DNA of 64,000 nt from Laccaria trichodermophora (lineage: Eukaryota; Basidiomycota; Agaricomycetes; Agaricales; Hydnangiaceae), in contig JACTVC010000034.1 in NCBI GenBank assembly GCA_018417955.1, forward strand, positions 372,001 to 436,000, given 5' to 3'. The translations under genes and the position numbers were made by a program. Shown in pieces: positions 44,203-56,510 of the stretch. The stretch's first letter is position 1; every line of letters starts with the position of its first letter. The notes under the pieces were generated by a model. The model saw only the letters and a program-made list of their open reading frames with translations, searched no databases and was not told the origin of the DNA.

Positions 44203-47200
44203 ACGGCTTGAAGAAGATATCCTCTCGTTCATGCTTGCAGCGTCGTTTTTAATCATTGGACCCTAGAACATTATCATTGCATTGGACTCCTTTTTTACCA
44301 ACCCCTTTTTCTTTCTAGATATTGTAGTTTGCGACAAACCCTCTCACAGGAATTATATCCGCCCAATCCCCCTCGAACATTTTTCCACTTTCCACTAGTT
44401 TACAGCAAACGCATTTTTCAGACCCGCGCTTTGCTTGTCCAATCCTTATCCATCGTTGTTGTATATTTCCCCCTTACACCTACATAACGCTGCCGCCTCG
44501 TAGATTTACAGTACTTGGACTTCTACACGCGGATTTCTTGAAAATAATCATTCTTGCCACGTTGCTGTGAAAGCTAAGTATGTCATACGTCACCGTTTAC
44601 ATAAAATAGATTGGTGAAGTCCACGACTTGAAAAATACGACTCGTACGTTCAGGAGCTTACCTGGCCGGAAGTCTGATACATGATACTTCCGGATCGGAA
44701 TGTTCAACACTCGTCTCCTTTAATGGCTTGAACAGGAGCAGGAAGACCTTTTTCGTTTGGCAGACCTTCGAGAACTTCAGCAATCAGCTTTAGCACAACG
44801 ACCTGTGCCTAAACCTTGCGTTCCACGACAGACAAAGCAAGGCACATTCTATCACAGAAATACTCTCGATGAGGACATTTCAATTCAACCTCGGGCCAAA
44901 TATACAAACGGGGCCACTCACTATCTAGAGTCACTGAGTTATTTTGGGCTCACATGTAAAAATAGACACCGTCCAAAACGTCGCTTCACCGAAAAATACT
45001 CTCGATGAGGACATTTCAATTCAACCTCGGGCCAGATATATTAACGTGGCCACTCACTATCTATCATCCATTGCGGGAGGGTCTAGTTATTTTGGGCTCA
45101 CATGTAAAAATAGATACCATTCAAGCGTCGCTTCACCGACGATCCATGTAAAAGGCAATAAATACGAAGACGCGTTTAGGTACCCTAGGTATACAGCTAA
45201 CGAGGTGTTGATAGATAGACTGGTCTTCGCGGTGAATTCTATTGTCTTTGGAGCCGGCCAAACAACTATGTACCCGCAACCAATTGGCAGGTGCTGAATT
45301 CCCGGCTCCCCTTCCAGCTCATTGCGTATATAGCTATGAATACCTACTGAGGTTGTTTGCACATACCCTGAGGCTCCACAACTAAATAAAATCACAAAGC
45401 CGAGCGTTTTGATATTTGATCTATCGATTGCTCGTTAGCTATAGGGGAACCAAAAAATGCGTGACTTTATGCCATCTAGTAGGCAGCCTGCGTGGACACT
45501 CTTTTTGATCTTTTTGGTGAATCAAGGTGACCACTAGCAACTTCGCCCGAGGTCGCGCAGTCCGGAACATGGTCAGAATTCTCAAGAGCTGCGGCCGCGA
45601 GTGATGCGGCGATTTGCAAAATTAGCACACGGCGTCTTGAGCCCTTGACTCAGCCCTACCTGAACATCAAGTCCGGGCTTATATCCCCACCTTGACACAA
45701 CTCGTTCCCTTCCAAGGACTGGCACAGCTAATGATGAGAATATTCACCGAGGTCAAATAACTTTTGGTGATGTCGCGACCCCAGTATGTAGGTCATAAAG
45801 TGATAGAATTTAATTTTTACAATTTCCTACTCCACCGGCCAAGGTCACAGTATTCACTTCGAATGGTAATTCTGAAATGGGCAAGGCACACGATACCATG
45901 GCGCTAAATCATCAGTCATACCGGCGTCTTGATAAGAGGATTGTATTATACTTCTGCCATGGCGGTCCGCGGAGATTGATAGAGTGGAGCACCTAGCTGC
46001 CTAGACAGAGAAACCAGATGATGCAACGTTTTGCTGACCGACCAGGCCCAAGGGGATCGTCTTTACAACTCCTCTAGCTAGCTGAGTTTGGCATGATAAG
46101 ACAAATCCGTACCGGCCCAGTTTTCTGCGATACAGCCGAGAATACTACGCAGGGAGACTGAAATGGGCCCGCCGCCACAGCGGGAAGAGACAGTTGGTTT
46201 CCAGTGCTCAAGTGAATTGAATGACCTTGAAAGTAAACTGCACTGCGTATGGACTGAGATGATCAGATTGTTGATCGACGCTTAATGTAGAAAGAGAAGA
46301 TCCGTAGACTGGTACATAGACTCTCACCCCAGTTGTTGCAAGTATCTCTGAGATCTAGACATGTCGGTGTACTGTGCAATACAGAAACGTGGAGTTAATC
46401 CATGCTTCAAAGGCGTGACCCCGAGAAGTCCGCATTGCTCTGAATGGATAACTTTAGCACAGAAGGCGTTGACCAAGCATTGACCAAGAGTTTGTCAGGA
46501 AAGGGCAATAGAAAGTAGAGCTTTCAATGGTCATCTGAATTTTTGATTCATCTTCGAGTGGAGAGGAAGCTGGAGAAGGTCTATAATAAGTAAGCGCAGT
46601 GCGCCAACTGCAGCAAACTTGGATACCAAACTAGGCTGCCGCGCTGCGCGCTTGTCATCCAAAACAACAACTCGCCGGCTCGTGTTGCTGGAATGGGTTA
46701 TAAAAAGCCGGCTCGTTGATCTTTCGATTGCCGAAGAAAACGGAAAATAGAGTTCTTGAGAGTTTCCCTTCGTCACAATTCTAGATGCGGGCGCCGGGTT
46801 GTTCTTCTTGTTTTGACAGGCGAGCAAGGGTAGGCGTCCAAGCGCAATGATACGCGCTCCCCTACGTTAATCATTGTGAATTCGGGTAAATTAAGAACTT
46901 GATTGGACAAGCCTTAGCTTGGTTTTCTGTGGCTGCTGACGGTGTTCGTCGGGCAGGGTACAATGTTTGGTTCATCTCGTTCCAGGTCAACGAATGTCAG
47001 CAAGGACCAACGCGCTCCTCCTAAGTCGCAAACAAAACCTGGAAAGATAAGGTCAATTGCACCCAGTCTCAAATAATCAAACCTAAATGAATAAGCTCAA
47101 TTTGACATTCAAGCCCCTCACCCTCGGTGGATGGAGCTCAGCAGCTGTCATGGCCCGGGTTCAACTTGAAGAGACGCTCGAAAAACTACTTACCTCCTGG

Positions 47201-49683
47201 AGATTTGGGGTGAGCGACGCATACGAAAGTTCTGTTAAGTCGCACTCAGAATATTCCGCATCGAATCAACCTCCTACTGGCAGCAAGTTTGTGGTAGACC
47301 GTTAAGGCCGTGCGGGACACCGTTACTCAGGAAACGGCGAGAACGTGCTAGCGTTCCCTTGAGGGGGTTCATTGGCTCGACAAGCACGTTCCCTTGGATA
47401 TAGGCTTAGTCAAACATTGATATTCCCAGCCTGCCTGCAGGCAGGAGCTTATAGGTGTTAAGGAGGTCGCGATCCAGGGTGTGGGACGCAGTGACTCTGT
47501 GAAGATGTCAGAAGCCATTGAATCAATGGCCTTGCTGCGAAAAACCTGTCAAAGAAGCGTCAGGGAAAAGTGCGGTTAAGCGACTGAGACAATATGGTTA
47601 AAACTTGGGTGAAGAAGATGGGCGCCTCTGGTCTAGCCACCTTTTTTACATCCGCGAGCTGGATTAAGTTTTGGTCAATCCGCTCTCGACGGTAGATCAT
47701 CTCCATAAGTAAAACGCACCTGGTACGATAGTCATCCTAATAATAAGCACTTGCATGATGTCAATATTACGGGATACACGACCCGCGCCTTGACATGAGA
47801 GAACCCCGACATTAACCGTAGGACGCATTTAGGACTGACGGATGGCAGCCCAAGCGCTGGTCGTATCGTATAATACTGCCGATCCTTTGGACAAATATTG
47901 GTTTCTTGACATCACGACTACTGCTCGGATGGCGAACGACGCCGAACAGTATCCCGATTCATAAGCCTCCAGTGGAAGTAGACCCTGACGCGCCTGGAGA
48001 AGGTCATATGAATGGACGCAACGCTTCCATCAAATGTGAGGACTCACAAACCCTGCGCGACGTATTTAGTCAAAACGTCTGATAAGAAAACGGGGGTCCT
48101 GATTGTTCATAACCGAAGCCTTGAGAGGACGCGCGCAAAGCGACTAATTATAATGAGGGTTGTGTGATGTGTGCAGATCTATCATTGGATAAATTCTGCT
48201 AGTGAGTATTGATGGAATTGATGGCCTGTTTTGACCTTTGAACTCAAACTTGACTTTGAACGGTTGAACATGGAAAAACCCTTGATGAACCAAAGGTCCG
48301 GTGGATACTGGATGACGTCTGTACGTATAAAATTTGAGTGGGCGTGCGTACCTGCCTAAGTAGATTCAATTTAGATATTCCGGCATCAGGCGCGACGGGA
48401 GTGCCAGTAATATATCTCGCTTGTCAACATATCACAACTATGAGCATTAGAGGCTGGCGGCAAGACAATTTAAACACAGGAAAACTGGGCGTGCGTACCA
48501 TAGAATTAAGTCACAGGTTAAGATATTGAGCGGAGTGCGTAGGTTTCTTTTTTGGATCCGGTCTATCCTCAACTTATCAGCGGTTGGAGAGGTTGTGGAG
48601 CCAATGAAAGTCTTCATCCAAATCACCAATTACAGCTTTCTAAACTGAGGTCCAAGTGTTCAAGTTCGATCGAATCTGCAGCAAGCCAATACGGTGGGTC
48701 GTCTATGAGTCTGGCCGAGATTTTTCCGGGGCACCCAAGCTTTCCGAGATTAGGTTCAAGCACTATCATTGGCCAAAAGGGTGAGTGTGGATTGGTGGTG
48801 CTGGAGGGTAACCGATGGAGTAGTTCAGTGCGCGGCACACGCCACTTGCACATCAAGGAACTGTTCTGAATCTTGAGTGGGTCATTCAATCAAAGGGACA
48901 ATTTTGACAGCGCTCACAAAACGTTGACACTTGAATTCCTTATGGTAAGCGCAGCTATGGTAAGCGCAGCTAGGTGAGATTGAAAGCTGAATTGAGATCC
49001 TCCGATATCATACACCAACGAATGGGCCTCGCCTTGAACCCGGGACTCAACAACAGCCATGACACTTTGCAGAGTGGTGATGCTGAAAGGGAAGCCATGA
49101 TTGCCAACCTGCGACACTCAAAATGGAATATGCGCCGGTACAATGAAAGCCGCTTACCGTATATGTTTGTACTTCACTTCTGCCAACAGTTAGCCTGCCC
49201 TTCCACTACAAGATTTTGGACTTGTAACGAGGGGGTTGGTAAATCATCGCGGCGTAGTTTCAAGTTTGCATGGGCGTACACTTTCGCCGACTAGCTTCCA
49301 AGTGAGCTTGGATCTAATCCCTTGACAGGTAAGCTAAACCCGAGGGGGTTCAAAGTTCGGACCTGATAGCACAAATCATTCATGATGAGAAGTAAGTTTC
49401 CCCAATGGCGCAATTCAAGAGTTCAAATTATCCATTTATCGCCGGTTTTATTGGGCGATTTTCACTTTTTAAACCTGTGATAGCATAAGGTGCTACGCCT
49501 CTTCAACAAGCTCAGGTCAAATCAAATGCGAACGCCCCCACCTAGTCAAGATGAATCATATAGGCTGGGGTGAAGCAAGGGTGAAGTTGGGGTGAAGCTG
49601 ACAAGAATTTCGTGACCCCACGTGATTCTGATGATTTTTCATCACTTGCTGACTAAATGCTCCGAAATTCGAATCTCATTCAT
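44203..49683. other. 5.5 kb gene-poor stretch with tandem repeats
   Basis: No gene is recognised. A 136-bp tandem duplication lies at 44861-45147. A TATA-like TTATAAAAAG occurs near 46700 with no gene attached. The ORFs at 46531-46827 (minus), 47087-47305 (plus), 48552-48869 (plus) and 48974-49294 (plus) have no identifiable domains. A 15-bp unit (GGTAAGCGCAGCTAT) is duplicated near 48943-48972. Confidence 0.4.
44861..45147. repeat. 136-bp tandem duplication
   Basis: TACTCTCGATGAGGACATTTCAATT-type sequence begins at 44861 and again at 44997. Both copies continue with TCGGGCCARATAT, GGCCACTCACTATCTA, TTATTTTGGGCTCACATG and GTCGCTTCACCGA. The second copy has about 15 extra bases in the middle. 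Both stay partly open on the plus strand (LDEDISIQPRA, THYL, YFGLTCKNR), so an exon may have been duplicated before decay. Confidence 0.85.
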
Positions 49684-50319
49684 ATGCTTCCTCGTCTTTA
49701 TACCGCCATCACCTCTCGTTTGCCATCTTCAGCAGCCTTGTTTTCCTCAACAGCTACCGCCTCCTCCTCTGAACCCTCCGCCTTTCAACGTAGAACCATG
49801 GCTGCTCAGGAATTTGTAGATGTACGTGTTGGTGGCTTGGGTTTTGGTTGGACCACCTACTGATAATATGGTAGTCTACCGTCTCAAGCAACAAGGTCGC
49901 CATATTTTCGAAGAGCTACTGCCCTTATTGTGCCAATGCCAAGGCACTTTTTGCCAAGGAGTTCCCGGGTATCACGCCGACGGTCGTTGAGTGCGTTAGA
50001 ATCGCCTGTGGCCCAGCCGCATGAAACTCACGACAATCATGATAGACTCGACGAGAGAGCGGATGGTTCTGATATCCAAGACTACCTGTACAAGAAGACG
50101 GGGCAACGGACCGTTCCCAATATTTTTGTTGGTACGTGACGCAGGTAATGGTGAAAGAAGACTTCTAATTGCGTGCTTTTCCTTGTATAGGTAGCAAGCA
50201 TATAGGGGGTATGTCGTAGTTCTCACCGATTCGGATTCAACTGACATTGTCATGCAGGGAGTGACGATACCCAGGCATCTTTCAAGGCGGGAAAGCTCGC
50301 GGAGCTACTCCGAGCGTGA
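49684..50319 (+). CDS. Dithiol glutaredoxin (CPYC), probable mitochondrial form
   Basis: Five exons (49684-49821, 49875-49990, 50046-50131, 50191-50208, 50258-50319; 420 nt) encode 139 residues. The redox centre is Cys62-Pro-Tyr-Cys65 in FSKSYCPYCANAKALF. Later segments [11 protein letters not shown] (cis-proline and glutathione site) and SKHIGGSDDTQ (GG pair) complete the fold. It reduces disulfides and glutathione-mixed disulfides using glutathione. The first 39 residues are Ser/Arg-rich like a mitochondrial presequence, and an internal ATG at 49798 (MAAQEFVD) could give a cytosolic form, as known for yeast Grx2. Exon 4 is 18 nt. A paralogue with the same exon layout lies at 52342. Confidence 0.94.
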
Positions 50320-52341
50320 GGTTCATGCTCCTGTTAGGTGTTACGTCATAACTTCAAACTCATCCCTCGTCCAGTGTGCCTTCTCGTTTGTGACTCGACG
50401 CGTTCAAGGAGTCGGACATATATCCGATACCCTTTGGAATGGAAGTGCCGTTAGACCGTATCACGTTATAGAAAGGAAAGTTGAATGTGAAATATAAATT
50501 GTATGAAAATGATTCTTTCATTGTCTTTTCTGCAATCCGCAGATGCGAAACATCTGGGAGTCGCTGCTAGCCCTAACATTAAGCCAAGGATATTGAGCAG
50601 TCTCTTAAATAGGACTCAGTTCTAACTTTGCTAACCTTATGCACAAGCGGTTTCTTCAAGCCCATAATCCGAGCGTTTGGATGGAAGAAGGTGTTATGGT
50701 GACACAAATTCCGCCTCACATCCAGCCGAGAAATTCAGTTTGTCAAGGTGAGCTTTTGAGACAAGTCTGAAACTATTCATCCGTCTCCACTAGTCTCCAG
50801 CATTCTCGTCTTGCTGCGAGAAACTATACCGTGCGACTTAATGATTGATAAAGTCCGTTTGTATCACGGTAATAATATTCATCTATCACTGGAGAGGTTT
50901 ACTTGATTTTGCAAGGGTTCTCAGTCAAGTTGAATAGGAACCTGCACCACGGGCTCTTGTAACGTTGGTCAAGGGCAAGGCGGATTTACGGCCAGCCGCC
51001 CCAGGGCTCCCTCCGAAGAAGCTGAAAAGGCCATTGTTTTTGCGGTGGCTCTATTCGTTCCTGCAGAGCTTTTCCCCGCGCGGTGTTTCTCTTGGTCAAT
51101 AGGAATCTAACACCCCATATCAGATTGGGAAATGGACGCGGGGAGGAAATCAGGGTCGATTATCGCAATTGTGCAAGGAGAGATCGAGACCTATCGGTTT
51201 CCCCGCTGTGCCAACGTCGGTTTCCCCGTTGGGTTGTTGCAGGCCAAATACCCTCGCAATTGGAACTTGGAAATGGGTATTTCAATCAATGGTTGGTACG
51301 GACCACCAGGCAATGCCTCGTCTTACAAGAGCGACATCCGCTTACAAGAGGTACACTATAAGGTTTTGGGCGTATCACGGAGATATTGATGCCATATCTT
51401 CGGAATTGCACTTCAAAATCAATTTGACCGCCAAATTCCGATTGAAGCAGACTGAAGCCTCAGTAATGCAAGCGGCCATTCATATTGCGCCTAATTTTAG
51501 GATTTAGCGGGTCGCTACTCCAGAAACTATTCCCGAAAGAAACCTTCTCTTGTTTTACTCCAGGATATGTTTTCTAGGTGATGACAAGTCGGCGGTCGAG
51601 ATGGAATCCGACGTGGATAATTAGGTGCACAACGCCGCTCTGCGCAACAAACATTAAAAAGGGGGACGTGTTGGTAGGAGGAATATGCTAGGCAGCGTTG
51701 AAGATTGCCGCAATGACGAGGTTTATCAAGCGCAGTGCGAGGGCTCGGGCTACTCGGGCGTTATTGATCCTCCTTGGTGCGCAAATGTTGATCCTGGCGG
51801 TCGGAGAAACTTGCACATGTCAAAATACTTGCATGTTCCAGAGTGGTGGAGATTCTCTCACTGGAAACCCTTCCTATTGGGCTGGAGCTCGTCGCAAATT
51901 GTCATACGGGGCTACTTTGGCTTGGGGGCGACTCGGATGTGCCCTGCCCTCCTACTTTACCATTACAATCTCTACAGTGGGCGAAAGGTGGTCAACTGGG
52001 CCGACGGATATTGAAGGGTAGGTGAAAGTTCAACCTCATCCATGTACCGCGGCTGATCTCGTGCGCTTGTCTTTTAGGGGTTGTCCATTCACAGACGGGA
52101 TCAAATGTGATCTGGTAATCCCTTCGATTGATTGAATTCTCCAACCGCTTCATTACAGCAGCTTCTGAACATGAGACCCTTCACGACGGTTTCCCGTACG
52201 TTCCTTGTTTCCGCACCCGCCTTGGCAAAAATACTACGCGCAAATGAGTGATTGTGCTTTCATTCAAATAGACAAGCCATGCACAAAATATGAACAGTAC
52301 GCAGCCCTATCACTCACTGCACACTGACTGAAGTTACCGCC
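50320..52341. other. Intergenic between the tandem glutaredoxins
   Basis: No gene is supported. Overlapping plus-strand ORFs at 51083-51507 and 51685-52025 lack recognisable domains. One, from 51698, has a hydrophobic stretch (ALLILLGAQMLILAVGETCTC) that could be a signal peptide, but no intron chain or family supports it. Confidence 0.4.
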
Positions 52342-53041
52342 ATGCTCCCTCGTCTTTCTACGACCATCTTGTCCTCTCGGTGCCGACTCTCATCATCGCC
52401 AACCTTATTTTATTTGGCTGCTACCACCGTCCCATCTCGACTCTTCTCAGCGTCTGCCCGCTGGTATTCCTCCGGAGAGAGCGGTTCCTGCTCGGACATT
52501 CAGGAATTGGTAGACGTATGTCTCCACCTCTTGTCTTGCAGTCAGCCAGAAAGGAATGATTAACCGGTCTGGATTGTAGTCCATCGTCGCGGTCAACGAG
52601 GTTGTTATATTCTCAAAAACCTGCTGCCCACACAGCTCAAAGACGAAAGCGCTTTTCAATCAAGAATTCCCGAAAGTCAAACCTATGGTTCTTGAGTACG
52701 TGCGGTTCACTATAAAACAACCACGGACCGATTAATGTATGATTGGCGTTCTAGGCTAAATCTGCGAAAGGACGGGCCCGAGATTCAATCATACTTGTTG
52801 GAGAAAACTGGGCAACGAACAGTTCCCAATGTGTTCGTCGGTATGTGATCCACATTTTTAAGTGATGAAGAAGCGAGTGCTTATCGCTGTGCCCGCCCGA
52901 TCTTAGCCCACAAGCATATAGGAGGTATGTTGAATTTGTTTTTCAAGGAGAATGTAGAACTCACATTTTGCAGGAAATGACGATACGCAGGCGTTGTTCA
53001 GGGCGGGAAAGCTCGCCCAACTACTTCGAGTCCGGTCGTGA
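52342..53041 (+). CDS. Glutaredoxin paralogue with altered active site (CPHS)
   Basis: Five exons (52342-52515, 52580-52695, 52755-52840, 52907-52924, 52974-53041; 462 nt) give 153 residues. Exons 2, 3 and 4 have exactly the same lengths (116, 86 and 18 nt) as in the gene at 49684, so the two arose by tandem duplication. Conserved parts are [32 protein letters not shown] and AGKLAQLLR. The usual CPYC centre reads Cys74-Pro-His-Ser77, preceded by an extra Cys73, so the resolving cysteine is lost. The protein would be a monothiol-type enzyme or have changed specificity. The N-terminal 55 residues again look like a mitochondrial presequence. No stop or frameshift is present, so it is probably functional. 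Confidence 0.88.
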
Positions 53042-53372
53042 GGCCCATGAAACTTGGCTCCATCATTGCACTGCACACTCCATTCTTCTACGATCCTCCC
53101 CTTTCAAGTAGTAGTTGCTTTATTATTCGACATGTATTGTATGTATGGAGGGGGCTGGATACCCTTCGTAGCGGAAATTTCTTCATAATATATATGTATC
53201 ATTACCGGTTGTTCCTCATTCAAGTTGGAAACGCAGCTGTCGTCTGGCACCTTTACATGTTTCGGAGATCTAATCTTATCTAAGCGTTTGGGTTCTTGAT
53301 GTGAGCGTGACACGTTGCCTTGCTCACCTCACCACCACCACCACCGACGACGTCAACGTCAACGACAGCAGC
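53042..53372. other. Intergenic between glutaredoxin paralogue and DPM3
   Basis: No gene is seen. It should hold the 3' end of the glutaredoxin gene and the DPM3 promoter. Confidence 0.45.
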
Positions 53373-54248
53373 ATGGCTCGTGCACACCGTGTAGCGGCGA
53401 TCTCGACGTTTTGCCTGGCTCTCTACCTCCTCGCATACTTCCGAGTCGTCAGCGTCCCATTCTTGGAGGAGAGAATAGCGGATGAGATCCTACCCGTCGT
53501 GAGTAGAGCGTCAACTATTTCCACTTGTAATTTCACTGATCTCAATCCCCAATTACTCTCATATACTCGTTTCTTCTGGCCTGAAACAAATGTACTCGCC
53601 CGCTCTTTCGTTGTCGACTTTGTTCGTTAGATCCCATGGTGGCTGTTGGTCTCATTCGGGTCTTACTCTCTCTGGTCACTAGGCTGGGGGCTATTTACCT
53701 TCAGAGACTGCCCTGAAGCGTATACGGAGCTGTTGCGGGTGAGCATTTGTTTTAATCTTCTTAATTTCGCTGGTTTTTTGTTTCCTTGTTTATCTTCCCG
53801 TTGGTTACTTGTAAACGATTTTTTGTTCCTCCTGAAAAGCGCGATGCCGCGCGTTAGAAGCAATCGTTTGATAAGTCGCCTGCTGCCTCTTCTTTAGAGA
53901 AGCAAAGAATATCGCGACTTGTCGTTGTTTTCGGCTTCACGCTGCAAGACATACGCCCGATACACGCCTGATAAGCAGGTGTGAGTGTCGGAACTAGCCA
54001 GATCATCCTTCAATCGCCTTGTTCCACTGTTAAGGCCATCTGCGGGCTTCTCTGAAGTACATCGGCTTTCCTCTAGACTACAACCTCTTCTATTCTATCC
54101 CTTACTCTCGACATCTTTTTGCGGCGTCCCTTTCCCCATTCACTCTTCCCTCCTGACAATGTCATTCCTTCGCTGACGTTACACCTAAATATAGGAGATA
54201 GGCGAAGCCAAGAACGACTTGAGAACGCGTGGAGTAACAGTGGACTGA
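53373..54248 (+). CDS. DPM3: Dolichol-phosphate mannosyltransferase subunit 3
   Basis: Three exons (53373-53498, 53631-53738, 54195-54248; 288 nt) give 95 residues, the normal DPM3 size. DPM3 is the small ER-membrane subunit that tethers the catalytic DPM1 for dolichol-phosphate-mannose synthesis, needed for N-glycans, O-mannosylation and GPI anchors. Two hydrophobic helices are visible (ISTFCLALYLLAYF and IPWWLLVSFGSYSLWSLGWG), followed by TFRDCPEAYTELLREIGEAK, the DPM1-binding C-terminal segment. The second intron is 456 nt, far longer than every other intron in the window. An upstream in-frame ATG at 53301 exists, but the family starts near MARAHRVA. Confidence 0.9.
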
Positions 54249-56510
54249 GTTGATAACCAAGCGATCTGTTGTATCTATCGCTCATCCAAGTATCTTATCT
54301 TTCTGATAATCTGATTACTGCTTGCACCACCCAATTGGGCCATCTCCTCGTGCGCAGCGCTTCACCGACTTTTGCAGCGGAATAATTCACCGATGCTGAT
54401 GCGAAGCGCATTCGACGGCGTCAGTGTGCCCGACCTATCGGACTTTCAGCGAAAGACACTTGACAGGGCACAATTCTCCGCATGTCGGTCTGTTGCGAGG
54501 AACGCACGCCTGCCCGCCAGTCCAGCCCGATATGGACTATTCTGGAATTCGCAGTCGTGGCGGTACGTGCTCGTTAGAGGCCAGGCCATGATGTTAAATT
54601 TCCGCCGCTCCGTAATCGCGCCTGCAACGCTTTGAATCAGGAATTGGAAGCATGAGCGAGACGCTGAAGCTTATGCGCTTGCCACAGGGTGAAAATCTCA
54701 GCATGTCGGTTTGTTGCGGGGTAAAGCCCGCCTGCCAGCAAGTCGAGCCTGATACGATTCTGGAATTTGCAGTTGTTGCCGTTCGTGCTCGTTGGAGGCC
54801 AGGTCATGATCCTAAATTTCCGCCGCTCCGTAATTGCGCCTGCGATCTCTTGAATCAGGAATTGGAAGGTTGAGCTCTGAGAGGCAGAAGCCGATGCGCT
54901 TGCCACCTCGCTTACCCGAGTCCACTATTCTTGAGTCTCCAAGGTACTGCCGTATATTGGCTTTAGCGCACGAGCTTAAGCCGTACACCCCAGATCCACC
55001 GGGCTCACACCTCTCCTCACTACATTTTTTCAACCCTCCTTGCGCAACTCCCAAGTACAGATGAGTCTTAACGATCTCGAATACACTAGGTGAGCTGAGC
55101 CTTAACTCAACTCAACAACGACATGCTCACCTCGCCGCAGCTCTGCGGCTCATGGTATATCTATCTTCTGTGATCTCAGGTACGCTGCTGTAGCTTTCTC
55201 GACCCTCCAGGAGGGCCTGCTCTATGGCTTGAATGCTTGCTGATTGAATCCCATGGAAATCAATGGATCCGAAAGCAAGCTCCCGTAAACTTCACAACGT
55301 ACTCGTAACCTGCACTCCAAAGTCTCGGATTTGATGGTGTGTACAGGTCCTTTCACTACATATGTTGCTCAAATGTCAACTTCTCTATTCCTAGAACTGG
55401 CTATATCTTATCCCCTTGCGTCGAGGTTCGAACCCTTGGGTTATTCAAACGACAATTTGACCCTTTTCCCGGTGAGCTCGGAGACACTCGTATTAAATTA
55501 GACATTTAATCCACACCCCCAATATAGAAATAATGCCCACGCAGCCCGTACCCGTATTGCGTGAAACTGCGACCCTTCAACGCAGGGCGCCGCGGGAGAC
55601 CTAACCCCTATTAGTATTTGGGTGCTCAGTCAGATGTCATGTACACGCAATAAGGCTTGACTTCCTTTTCTTTCGTTTCTCCGGAGTATATTTCCCCGGT
55701 GTGGTTCAGATAACATATCAAAGTATATGTTTGTCTCTGGGGAAATCATGCATGCAATGAAAGCGTATGTCCCTCGGCCGGTCGAGGCGATAGATACCTA
55801 AGGTATCGATCGAGACGGTAAACCTGCAGGGTTTCTATGTTTTTTGTTCCATGAACTGGTTCGCAGTCCTTGCGAGTCTTCGCAAACGGCATATTTCCCT
55901 GCTGAGCTTGTGCTGAGCTGCGTTGGGAGCTGATTCTAGATTCAAGCGCAGAACCAGCCCAGAATGGGGCAATCTGACCGTATTACCAATGGAGACGTAC
56001 TAGTCTATGGGATCGAAGATAGGGTCAGGCAGTGGTCGGAACGATTCTTCTTGCAAGCAGAGCATTGTAACGTTAACATCACTCAATTTAAATACAACCG
56101 CCTCGTGAGCAATTCGCGCGACATTTCAGTTAGGAAGAGACAAGATGCGCCGACAATTTAAGTGCCTCTTGCACGCTCACCACCGCCACCTTCACCGGCC
56201 AACTTCAATTGCCACCAGCTACTCGAGCTATACATTGGACCATTCTGTAGCCTCATTTTGGAGGATGCGATCCACGGGGAGGCTCCGTTCGTGGCTAACC
56301 AACAGAACCTGTGATACCACAACTAGCAGGTAAGTGAAAACAGCGCGCATACTATGCGTCAATCAACGTCAACGTACATGTTTTCGTCAGGATCTCACGG
56401 CAAGGGATATTCGAGAAAACGCAGTGGCCAGAAAACATAGCAATCTATGTACAACAGATCTCTGGTAAAGGTATACATCTAGTGTCGCTCCAGGCGTGAT
56501 CAGAAAGTAA
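54249..56510. other. Gene-poor stretch with a 221-bp tandem repeat
   Basis: A 221-bp unit is duplicated at about 54459-54869. A short palindrome (GATACCT-A-AGGTATC) lies near 55793. The plus ORFs at 55964-56161 and 56145-56333 have no recognisable features. No gene is supported. Confidence 0.45.
54459..54869. repeat. 221-bp tandem duplication
   Basis: GCATGTCGGTYTGTTGCG begins at 54480 and 54701. Each copy runs through ATTCTGGAATTYGCAGT, GTGCTCGTT, GAGGCCAGG and CCGCCGCTCCGTAAT to TGAATCAGGAATTGGAAG, ending at 54650 and 54869. A partial third match to the segment just upstream (ATGCGCTTGCCAC) follows at about 54893. One plus-strand frame stays similar between the copies (ILEFAVVAVRAR, KFPPLRN), with a stop in the first copy. 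Confidence 0.85.

Noticed and set aside
51685..52025. Possible secreted small protein between the glutaredoxin genes
   Set aside because: A hydrophobic stretch alone is not enough; the three overlapping frames are all open and no family is recognised.
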